DNA from: Candidatus Methanomethylophilaceae archaeon
Lineage (GTDB): Archaea; Thermoplasmatota; Thermoplasmata; Methanomassiliicoccales; Methanomethylophilaceae
NCBI GenBank assembly: GCA_017475875.1
Contig: JAFVET010000220.1
Location: forward strand, 1 to 8,358
Length of the DNA: 8,358 nt
Direction of reading: 5' to 3'
In this document: positions 1 through 5,365 of the stretch, piece after piece
Layout of the letters: each line of letters starts with the position of its first letter
Numbering within the stretch: the first letter of the stretch is position 1
The notes under the pieces: generated by a model
Told to the model about the DNA's origin: nothing
What the model saw: the letters and a program-made list of their open reading frames with translations, nothing else
Databases searched by the model: none
Position numbers and translations under genes: made by a program

Positions 1-180
1 GATGGCGGCCTTCTCGGTCCACTCGGTGGTCCTCGCGACCCTCTTGAGCTGGATCATGTTCTTGTAGCACTTGTTGGCGTCGAAGAACAGGATAGTTCCG
101 TCCTTCTTGACGTACATCTTTCCGGTACCGGGCTCGATGGGAGCACCGCAGAAAGAGCATTTCCTTGTTGTGTCTACCAT
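1..180 (-). CDS. rpl24e: Large ribosomal subunit protein eL24 (L24e), C-terminus cut by window edge
   Basis: Sixty codons are visible, starting [20 protein letters not shown], which is the archaeal L24e zinc-ribbon start; the reading frame is still open at base 1. L24e is a small protein of the 50S subunit. The first zinc pair is Cys8 and Cys11. In the second pair only Cys38 is present; the position where homologues have the third Cys (the FCSSKC motif) reads F-D-A-N-K-C, so Asp34 takes its place. A GAGGTGA ribosome binding site lies just upstream and overlaps the stop codon of rps28e, 5 bases away, which fixes the ATG at 178-180. The gene is the third of the rpl7ae-rps28e-rpl24e operon; in archaea ndk and infB often follow, but that lies outside the window. 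The family assignment is firm from the sequence and gene order. Confidence 0.95.
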   Translation of the reverse strand, partial: MVDTTRKCSFCGAPIEPGTGKMYVKKDGTILFFDANKCYKNMIQLKRVARTTEWTEKAAI

Positions 181-185
181 CGAAA

Positions 186-398
186 TCACCTCATACCCAG
201 TTTCCTGGCTTCTCTGGACGTCTCCCTCAGCATCAGGATGTCGCCCATCCTGACGGGGCCCATGATGTTCCTTGTGATGATTCTGCCTTTGTCACGTCCG
301 TCGAGAACACGGACCTTGACCTGGGTTGCCTCCCCGGTCATACCGGTCCTTCCGATGACCTCGACGACCTCGGAGGGGATGCTGTCAGTGTCGACCAT
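186..398 (-). CDS. rps28e: Small ribosomal subunit protein eS28 (S28e)
   Basis: The product is 70 residues, the usual length for S28e, and carries the family signature: [20 protein letters not shown] in the beta-barrel core, then [20 protein letters not shown], and a C-terminal [11 protein letters not shown] helix. S28e is an OB-fold protein of the 30S head near the mRNA exit region. The ATG at 396-398 is preceded by GAGGTGA, which overlaps the rpl7ae stop; the intergenic gap is 10 bases. The gene ends at TGA (186-188), which in turn lies inside the rpl24e ribosome binding site. The three genes are therefore translationally packed. No abnormalities were seen. Confidence 0.97.
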   Translation of the reverse strand: MVDTDSIPSEVVEVIGRTGMTGEATQVKVRVLDGRDKGRIITRNIMGPVRMGDILMLRETSREARKLGMR

Positions 399-408
399 TC
401 AGCTCACC

Positions 409-774
409 TCAGTTCTTGAGCTCTTTGACTTTGGCGGCGATCTCTTCGCAGAGGGCTTTTCCCTTGCCGACGTCGATGATAGCGACGGATGCGGTGGGCT
501 TGTCGAGTCCGATGGCGGAGCCGAGCTCGGCCTTGCTGGGGACGTAGACGTAGGCGACGTTCCTCTCCTCGCAGAGGGCGGGGATGTGGGCGAGGATCTC
601 CGGGGGATCGACGTCGGTGGCCATGATGACCATCGCGGCGGCGCTGCGCTCGACGGCTTTGGTGACCTCGTTGGTTCCCTTCTTGATCTTTCCGCCGTCC
701 CTGGCGGCCTCGGCCAGCTGGTAGGCTTTGTCAGACAGTTCTTTGGGCGTCTCGAATTTAACGAATACAGACAT
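409..774 (-). CDS. rpl7ae: Large ribosomal subunit protein eL8 / multifunctional kink-turn-binding protein L7Ae
   Basis: The product is 121 residues, the usual size. It contains the kink-turn recognition loop [16 protein letters not shown] (about residues 30-45), then [20 protein letters not shown] and the C-terminal [12 protein letters not shown] segment. In archaea this protein sits in the 50S subunit and also binds kink-turns in box C/D and H/ACA RNPs and RNase P. The frame extends 14 codons further to an ATG at 816, but the ATG at 774 is chosen because the protein then starts MSVFVKF, as in homologues, and because GAGGT lies 7 bases upstream. The upstream codons fall in a hairpin-forming leader. 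It is the first gene of the ribosomal operon. L7Ae repression of its own mRNA is known from other archaea and may apply here (see the leader hairpin). Confidence 0.96.
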   Translation of the reverse strand: MSVFVKFETPKELSDKAYQLAEAARDGGKIKKGTNEVTKAVERSAAAMVIMATDVDPPEILAHIPALCEERNVAYVYVPSKAELGSAIGLDKPTASVAIIDVGKGKALCEEIAAKVKELKN

Positions 775-780
775 TTCAAT

Positions 781-814
781 ACCTCTTTCCGATACCGGCA
801 ACGGTATCGTCATC
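781..814 (-). promoter_or_regulatory. Kink-turn-like hairpin in the rpl7ae leader
   Basis: Read on the minus strand, the leader forms a perfect 8-bp stem, CGAUACCG / CGGUAUCG (802-809 with 790-797), closed by a UUGC loop. On the 5' side the stem is flanked by GAU-GA and on the 3' side by GA. This gives the tandem G.A/A.G pairs plus a 3-nt bulge of a kink-turn non-canonical stem. The second GA runs directly into AAGAGGU, which contains the ribosome binding site. An adjacent C-stem is weak: only one U-A pair forms directly, but CUCUU further upstream can pair with AAGAG if a long bulge is allowed. The stem and GA pairs are seen directly; L7Ae binding and translational feedback are inferred. Confidence 0.5.
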
Positions 815-848
815 ATTCATCGGCTCTAAGAGCAATGTGTCTATTAGG

Positions 849-868
849 GGATACTATATGAACCTTTC
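849..868 (-). promoter_or_regulatory. Archaeal promoter (BRE/TATA) for the ribosomal operon
   Basis: On the minus strand the sequence reads GAAAGGTTCATATAGTATCC. It has a purine-rich BRE-like stretch followed by a CATATAG TATA-like box, in an otherwise GC-rich context. Transcription would begin about 25 bases downstream, near 830. That leaves a leader of roughly 55 bases that includes the kink-turn-like hairpin. This is inference from composition and spacing. Confidence 0.5.
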
Positions 869-1250
869 AGGGGTCGAAGGGCCCATGTCGGTTGTCAGGT
901 GTCTATTTCCAAAGCAACCACCGTCGGCTGTGACGAATTCTTGCCAAGGGGGATCGGCCTTCGATGGGCGGTAACCCGGACGCGCACTCGTTCAGTCGTT
1001 TCCCAGCGGGGTCCGAGATATCCATCCGGTTCTTGAACATTCCCGGTTCTACCGTGATCCCACACTCTGTTTCTGTTGAAAAGGTCCCTATGGACGGCCA
1101 TGGCATCAGTGCCGTCCTGCCTATGGTTGCCGGTTTCTTGGGAAAACGCTTTTCGTCAGAGTTCCCGCTATGGTGTTCCGGTTTGGAACCGAAGGGAGGG
1201 ACCGTCCAGCAAGGCCGTTTACAGATGTCGGCATTCACTGAAGTTCGCGT

Positions 1251-1475
1251 TCAGGCCGGGTGACGGATATCGTCACGGTCACAGCGTTCATTCAGATTCC
1301 TGTACCGCTCTGCGACTTCTTCCCAGCTTTCCCCATCGTTCAAAGCGCGCCACAAAAACCTGTTGCTCCGCATCAGCCGGCTGTCCTCCAACGACCTCTT
1401 GCCTGTAAGGACGTCTATCGTTTCCAGAAGGACCAGGGGGATCTGAGCGTTCATGCGGCGGTATCCGACCTGCAT
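1251..1475 (-). CDS. Possible small hypothetical protein (74 aa)
   Basis: I do not recognise this protein. From the ATG at 1475 it reads MQVGYRRMNAQIPLVLLETI, then a charged, helix-rich stretch including DVLTGKRSLEDSRLMRSN and SWEEVAERYRNLNERCDRDD. The composition (alternating acidic and basic residues, amphipathic helices, few Pro) is more protein-like than the other frames here. No ribosome binding site precedes either ATG (1475 or the internal one at 1454), and no clear promoter is visible. It may be a real small gene, the surviving tail of a larger one, or a chance frame. Confidence 0.35.
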   Translation of the reverse strand: MQVGYRRMNAQIPLVLLETIDVLTGKRSLEDSRLMRSNRFLWRALNDGESWEEVAERYRNLNERCDRDDIRHPA

Positions 1476-1516
1476 CGGTAGGCTCAAGCGCCGATCCGAT
1501 GTCCCGTCCCAGCATT

Positions 1517-1532
1517 TCTGACTATAGTCAGA
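1517..1532. repeat. 16-bp perfect palindrome TCTGACTATAGTCAGA
   Basis: The palindrome is perfect over 16 bases and stops being symmetric at 1516/1533. Its central CTATAGTCA also occurs at the boundary of the IS630-family element at 8038-8046. It could be a dimeric regulator site, or abutting ends or a footprint of a TA-targeting element. It lies 85 bases from the nearest confident gene, at the 3' end of that gene rather than at a promoter. Confidence 0.5.
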
Positions 1533-1570
1533 CGTAACCGGAGGACGTTCACCCTCCTTCTTTCCTAATG

Positions 1571-1603
1571 GGAAACGATATCATCGATATCGCTATAGTT
1601 TCC
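1571..1603 (-). terminator. Strong bulged hairpin after the marker 8 gene, possible 3'-end element
   Basis: Starting 13 bases after the TAA of the upstream minus-strand gene, the transcript can form an inner 7-bp stem CGAUAUC / GAUAUCG around a GAU loop. This stacks on an outer GGAAA / UUUCC stem with a 6-base bulge (CUAUAG) on the 5' side. No U-run follows, so it is not a typical archaeal terminator. It may instead mark or protect the mRNA 3' end. The pairing is seen; the role is inferred. Confidence 0.3.
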
Positions 1604-1616
1604 TACTAACGCCCTC

Positions 1617-2495
1617 TTACCGCATGGATCGGCTCCATTCCAGAAGCGGCTTCGGCTCATCCAGCGGTTCGCCGGAATAGGGCTTCTTGCCTATCGACTC
1701 CAGCTTGTCCAGGACGAGCTCCTTTCCGATGTTCGTGATTCCGAAGATCTCCACCTTGTTGCCTGCGACGAGCACCCCTCTCTCCTTGGCGACCTCCCTG
1801 GTCCATCTCGATCCGCAGGCGGTCAGGAAATCGCAGCAGTCGAACATCGTCTCGACGCCGCAGCGGGTTATGTGGCTGGTGTGGACACCGACGATAATCG
1901 CCCGGTCGCCGAACAGCTCCCTTATTCTGAGTGCGTCCTCCGGCTTGCAGACTGTGACTGAGAATCTCTTGTGCCCTTTCCTGTCCGCCAGGATGGACCC
2001 TTCAACCATGTTCACGGGAACGGTCTCGGAATCGACGACATTGTCCCTGCCCACGGCGTCGAGCACTACCTTCAGAGGGGATGTCTCGACCAGTCCGGAG
2101 ATCCTTCCGCAGAGCCCTTGGAGGATGTAGGGGTCCGTTATCACCGCGGTCCCGCATCCGTCGGCCGCAATCACGGCGGCATCTATCTTTCCCTTCTCCA
2201 GAGACGTGCTCAGTATCTCCGAAACCCCGAACGTGATGTAGTCGTCGGCACGGACGACCCTGTTCTCGGTGCAGAACCCGAAGTCCTTGATGCGGAACTC
2301 GATGTTCTCTTTCACCATCTCTGGGGTTATCTCGTCCATTCCCCTGAACTTCTTGAACAGGGGGCAGTACTTCAGCTCCGGCTTTCCGACCGATACGACC
2401 TTGCCGTCCTGGATGACCACTCTCGTCATCCCGATGGCATCGAACACATGTTTTCCGTGGCCTGTCGTCATAGCATCACAATATACTAATTTCAT
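1617..2495 (-). CDS. Methanogenesis marker protein 8 (DUF2099 family)
   Basis: The product is 292 residues. It matches my memory of the methanogenesis marker 8 family in the N-terminal segment VVIQDGKVVSVGKPELKYCP, then EITPEMVKENIEFRIKDFG followed by FCTENRVV, and the Cys-rich C-terminal motifs AADGCGTAVI, TRCGVETMFDCCDFLTACG and GNKVEIFGITNIG. Proteins of this family are found in genomes of methanogens and close relatives; to my knowledge the biochemical role is not settled. Many conserved Cys residues suggest metal or redox chemistry. The start is taken at ATG 2495, directly after an AT-rich promoter. ATG 2471 (MTTGHGKHVFDAIG), preceded by GTGAT, is an equally good start and would remove 8 residues. 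The gene ends at TAA and is divergent from the THUMP gene. Confidence 0.85.
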   Translation of the reverse strand: MKLVYCDAMTTGHGKHVFDAIGMTRVVIQDGKVVSVGKPELKYCPLFKKFRGMDEITPEMVKENIEFRIKDFGFCTENRVVRADDYITFGVSEILSTSLEKGKIDAAVIAADGCGTAVITDPYILQGLCGRISGLVETSPLKVVLDAVGRDNVVDSETVPVNMVEGSILADRKGHKRFSVTVCKPEDALRIRELFGDRAIIVGVHTSHITRCGVETMFDCCDFLTACGSRWTREVAKERGVLVAGNKVEIFGITNIGKELVLDKLESIGKKPYSGEPLDEPKPLLEWSRSMR

Positions 2496-2553
2496 ATAGG
2501 AAATAAATAAATAACGGCTCAGGATTAGGCTGGTGCGTAATCGTGGTGATCAT
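2496..2553. promoter_or_regulatory. Divergent promoter region, marker 8 gene and THUMP gene
   Basis: The segment between the two start codons holds a strikingly AT-rich run (AGGAAATAAATAAATAAC, 2498-2515). It resembles a BRE plus TATA box in both orientations. For the plus gene, a TATA centre near 2507 predicts transcription from about 2533. For the minus gene, it predicts transcription from about 2483. A GGTGAT at 2544-2549 is the likely ribosome binding site of the plus gene. Confidence 0.5.
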
Positions 2554-3426
2554 GTGGAGACGATACTGGTGAGATACAGCGAGATCGGGCTCAAGAGCGA
2601 TCCTGTAAGGCGCAGGTTCGAAGGCATGCTCAAGCACAACATCATAGACATGCTGGCCAAAGACTCGGTGGAAGCCGTCGTATCGATAGCGAACTCAAGG
2701 CTGTACGTCGAGACGGATGATGTCCAGGCGGCCGTAGCATCGCTGAAGAGGGTCTTCGGGATATCGTCGGTATCGGTGGCTACGAAATGCGCCGCTTCTC
2801 TTGAGGAGATAAAGCGGACCGCTTCCTGTATATCGCAGGAGCTGCTGATCCAGGGCGACACGTTCGCGGTCGATGCCAGGAGAGACAGCGACGTGTATCC
2901 GTTCACAAGCCTGGATATTAAGAGGGAGGTCGGATCGGCCGTCCTCGAGGCCAATTCTTCCAAGGGAATCAGGGTGGATCTTACCGATCCCGACAAGACG
3001 GTGTTCGTAGAGGTCAGGTCGAACAGGGCGTACATCTTCACCTCGTACATAGCGTGCCATGCCGGCCTCCCCCTCGGAAGTCAGGGCCACGTCTTGGCGT
3101 ATGTGGACGACAGACGCAGCCTCGTGTCTGCATGGCTCATGATGAAGAGGGGGTGCAAGGTGACCGTATGCGGCGACTATGGAATCCCGATATTGGAGAG
3201 ATACGATCCTCATCTGAGGACGCTGGGCGAGGGCGACGAAGTCCCCGACAGGATTCTCGGGTTAGTGAATGGATGCTCCCTCGACCAGCTGGAAGCGATC
3301 GGGGAATCCAGGCTTCCGGTGTTCGTTCCCACCATAGGCATGAACGATGTGGCTATAGACGGGATACTGTCGCAGATGGAATCGGGCGACGCTCAGGCCA
3401 TAGACGTCGTCTACCATAGGGTGTGA
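2554..3426 (+). CDS. THUMP-domain protein, ThiI-like, with a degenerate PP-loop domain
   Basis: The product is 290 residues. It begins ETILVRYSEIGLKSDPVRRR, as ThiI tRNA 4-thiouridine synthetases do, so residues 1-75 look like the ThiI N-terminal ferredoxin-like domain and 76-165 like THUMP, an RNA-binding domain. It then enters what should be the adenylating domain (GLPLGSQGHVLAYVDDRRSL followed by VSAWLMMKRGC). In ThiI the line reads like SGGIDSPVA(A)WLMMKRG, so the ATP-binding SGGxDS loop has become VDDRRSL and the domain (about 175-290) is probably inactive for adenylation. The GTG at 2554 is chosen as start because GGTGAT precedes it and the homologous N-terminus begins there; GTG 2533 is the alternative. 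The stop lies 4 bases before the next gene, which has an intact PP-loop. I infer that this protein supplies tRNA binding for a two-subunit enzyme. Confidence 0.8.
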   Translation: METILVRYSEIGLKSDPVRRRFEGMLKHNIIDMLAKDSVEAVVSIANSRLYVETDDVQAAVASLKRVFGISSVSVATKCAASLEEIKRTASCISQELLIQGDTFAVDARRDSDVYPFTSLDIKREVGSAVLEANSSKGIRVDLTDPDKTVFVEVRSNRAYIFTSYIACHAGLPLGSQGHVLAYVDDRRSLVSAWLMMKRGCKVTVCGDYGIPILERYDPHLRTLGEGDEVPDRILGLVNGCSLDQLEAIGESRLPVFVPTIGMNDVAIDGILSQMESGDAQAIDVVYHRV

Positions 3427-3430
3427 TGTT

Positions 3431-4057
3431 ATGAAGGCGGTATCTCTCGTATCAGGCGGGATAGACTCCCCGGTGGCCTCTTATCTCGTGTCAGAAGCCG
3501 GGGCGGATGTCGTCCTCCTGCACATGAGCAACGGTGAGTTCGGCGACCCGAAGGATCTCGAGAAGGTGATCCGGATAGCCGAGTAGCTGGAGCGTTATAC
3601 AAGGAAGGAGTTCCCTGTGTTCGTCGCCGACCACGGAAGGAACCAGAGGATAATCAAGGAGAACTGCGACTCGCACTACCAGTGCGTGATGTGCAAGCGC
3701 ATCATGCAGAGGGTCTCCAAGAGGTTCGCCATGTCCCAGGGCGCTTCCGGCATTGTGATGGGGGATTCCTTGGGCCAGGTAGCGTCCCAGACGCTGACCA
3801 ACATCAGGGCGGAGCAGAGCGGGCTGGATTTCCCTGTGCTCAGGCCGCTCATCGGTCTCGACAAGACAGAGGTCATCGCGATCGCGAAGCGCATAGGCAC
3901 GTTCGACATCTCCATCATGAAGACCTCCGGGTGCGCGGCGGTGCCAATAGGGCCGGTGACGGAGGCCAAGGTGGAGAAGGTCGCGGAGATGCAGGACGCC
4001 ATCGACATCGATTCCGTGGTCGACGAGTGCGTCAGGAGCATAAGGCGGGTCTATTGA
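3431..4057 (+). CDS. thiI: ThiI-type PP-loop sulfurtransferase subunit with an in-frame UAG (candidate pyrrolysine protein)
   Basis: The frame runs 208 codons from ATG 3431 to TGA 4055-4057 if UAG at codon 52 is read as an amino acid. It has the adenylation loop VSGGIDSPVASYL (residues 7-19) and the CxxC motif YQCVMCKR (Cys85, Cys88). GIVMGDSLGQVASQTLTN and FPVLRPLIGLDKTEVI follow, with a late Cys in KTSGCAAVP (Cys168). These are features of the ThiI catalytic domain. Archaeal ThiI proteins lack a rhodanese domain, and work on a methanogen ThiI implicated a CxxC in sulfur transfer for tRNA 4-thiouridine. The UAG sits in the helix IRIAE-UAG-LERYT, away from the catalytic motifs; both halves belong to one domain. 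It follows the THUMP gene by 4 bases, probably one transcript. Pyrrolysine is the simplest reading; a nonsense mutation or sequence error is the alternative. Confidence 0.8.
3584..3586 (+). other. In-frame UAG codon, likely pyrrolysine site
   Basis: This is codon 52 of the ThiI-type gene, in context GCC GAG TAG CTG GAG. Reading continues in the same frame for 156 sense codons with conserved ThiI motifs before a TGA. None of the confident genes in the window with a visible end uses TAG as its stop. I did not find an obvious downstream stem-loop of the PYLIS type by eye; Methanomassiliicoccales are thought to read UAG generally, so one may not be needed. Confidence 0.7.
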
Positions 4058-4104
4058 AGGAAGCTCTCTGGGAATGGCGCCGGAGGGATGCCCTCGACAG
4101 GCGG

Positions 4105-5292
4105 TCACAGTAGCCCGACGGCTTCGAGGGCCTGGTCTATGTCGGCTATGAGGTCCTCCGCATCCTCTATCCCTACGCTGAACCTCAAGAATCCCTTTCT
4201 GAAGTGCTCGTCGAAGAGTTCGCGGCGTTCATCGTCCTCGCCGAGGAACACGATCAGGGACTCGTCATGGCCCAGGGACACGGCCGAGACTATGATCCTG
4301 AGACGGCTTACGAACAGGTTGTACTGGTCGTGCGTCGCCCTGAGACCGAAGGACACGACCCCTCCGAATCCAGGGCCCATCTGCTTTCTGGCAATCCTAT
4401 GCCCAGGGTCGTCTTCCAGGCCAGGATACGACACGAAGCTGACGCAGGGAAGACCCTTCAGATGCCTGGCGATCGACATCGCGTTCTCGTTGTGGGCCTT
4501 CATCCTCAGAGGGAGCGTCACGGACCCTCTCATGATCAGCCATGCGTTGAAAGGGCTGATGACCCCTCCGAGATTGATCTGGGACTGGGCGCGGATCGAT
4601 TCCAGGTCCTTCCTGCGACCTATTATCGCCCCGCCCATGGCGTCCCCATGGCCGTTGATGTATTTCGTCAGCGATTCCACGCAGAAGTCGGCGCCGTGCT
4701 CCAGAGGCCTCTGGTTGAACGGGGATGCGAAGGTGTTGTCCACGGACAGCTTTACGCCCCTCTCGTGGCAGATTCTGGCTATGGCTTCGATGTCGGAGAT
4801 CTTTAGCGTGGGGTTGCCCGGGGTCTCGATGTGGACGAGCCTGGTGTTCGGCTTCAGCGCCCTCCTGACGTTCTCTGGGTCGGAGGTGTCCACCATCGTC
4901 GTCTCGACACCGTACTTTCTGTTGAAGAGCTCGTTCAGGAGCCTGTACGTCGCGATGTAGGTGACATCGGAGAACACCACGTGGTCGCCCGAGTTTAGAT
5001 TAGAGAAGAACAGGGCGGACAGGGCCGACACCCCCGATGCCAGCACTATGCAGTCTTCCCCTCCCTCCAGAGAAGCCAGTCTCTCCTGAAGGTATTTCTG
5101 GTTCGTCCCTCCGTTGCGGGTGTACAGATTCGGGCCCGCATCGCTCCAGTTGATGGAGGTGGGATCATATGGAAGCTCGTAGCTGTTGGCCATGGTAATC
5201 GGTCTTTTGATCGCTCCGGAATCCTTGTCTACGTCGTTTCCCGCATGGACGGCTCTCGTCCTGAATCCGTAATCCGAGTCTTTCTGCGTCAT
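4105..5292 (-). CDS. PLP-dependent Cys/Met metabolism enzyme (cystathionine gamma-synthase/lyase family)
   Basis: The product is 395 residues, standard for the family. Motifs run in order: RAVHAGNDVDKDSGA near the N-terminus, the phosphate-binding YTR (Tyr57, Arg59), LEGGEDCIVLASGVSA for the cofactor pocket, HIETPGNPTLKISD, VDNTFASPFNQRPLEHGAD with Asp185 that contacts the pyridine nitrogen, and the Schiff-base lysine Lys210 in SLTKYINGHGD. The C-terminal part has VSFGL and RFSVGIEDAEDLIADI. Members perform trans-sulfuration, methionine gamma-lyase or O-acylhomoserine sulfhydrylase reactions; the sequence alone does not decide. ATG 5292 is chosen because a TATA-like box lies about 33 bases upstream, which suits a leaderless or short-leader transcript. 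The in-frame ATG 5322 lies within that box. The gene converges on the ThiI gene with a 47-base gap lacking a clear terminator. Confidence 0.92.
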   Translation of the reverse strand: MTQKDSDYGFRTRAVHAGNDVDKDSGAIKRPITMANSYELPYDPTSINWSDAGPNLYTRNGGTNQKYLQERLASLEGGEDCIVLASGVSALSALFFSNLNSGDHVVFSDVTYIATYRLLNELFNRKYGVETTMVDTSDPENVRRALKPNTRLVHIETPGNPTLKISDIEAIARICHERGVKLSVDNTFASPFNQRPLEHGADFCVESLTKYINGHGDAMGGAIIGRRKDLESIRAQSQINLGGVISPFNAWLIMRGSVTLPLRMKAHNENAMSIARHLKGLPCVSFVSYPGLEDDPGHRIARKQMGPGFGGVVSFGLRATHDQYNLFVSRLRIIVSAVSLGHDESLIVFLGEDDERRELFDEHFRKGFLRFSVGIEDAEDLIADIDQALEAVGLL

Positions 5293-5365
5293 TCTTCTCG
5301 TTGGGATAAATTCTATTTTCATATATGAATATAGTTTAATATTGCTTGAGACAATCGTGGACACG
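5293..5365. promoter_or_regulatory. Divergent promoter region, PLP enzyme and radical SAM genes
   Basis: This is an AT-rich island between the two starts. On the plus strand TTTAATATT (5335-5343) is centred 27 bases before ATG 5366, which fits a leaderless transcript. On the minus strand TTCATATATG (about 5320-5329) is placed about 33 bases before ATG 5292. The two boxes lie within 20 bases of each other, so the genes could be jointly regulated. This is inferred from spacing alone. Confidence 0.5.

Larger units (their letters stand above)
867..1616. other. Long region without a confident gene
   Basis: About 750 bases lie between the rpl7ae promoter and the 3' end of the marker 8 gene. I see no tRNA, rRNA, RNase P or SRP RNA signature. 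On the minus strand two open stretches lie in the same frame, separated by one TGA (1251-1253): one of 74 codons from an ATG at 1475, and one of about 111 codons ending at 903. The complementary plus strand is also open at 964-1263. Third-position GC in the 903-1263 frames is about 60% on both strands, so neither is clearly coding, and none matches a family I know. The segment could be the remains of a decayed gene or element. Confidence 0.5.

Noticed and set aside
238..861. Plus-strand frame of 207 codons opposite the ribosomal operon
   Set aside because: Shadow of rps28e and rpl7ae; Asp/Gly/Val-rich composition is typical of antisense reading of biased genes.
903..1238. Minus-strand open frame of 111 codons
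   Set aside because: Rich in Pro, Ser, Trp and Cys, no family resemblance, no ribosome binding site, and the opposite strand is equally open; third-position GC does not favour it.
964..1263. Plus-strand open frame of 99 codons starting MGGNPDAHSF
   Set aside because: Reads fairly protein-like, but I cannot tie it to a family. It lacks a promoter and ribosome binding site, and it is antisense to an equally open frame.
4088..4960. Plus-strand frame of 290 codons opposite the PLP enzyme
   Set aside because: Ser/Arg/Leu-rich shadow; the minus strand carries the complete cystathionine gamma-synthase-type motifs including the Schiff-base lysine.
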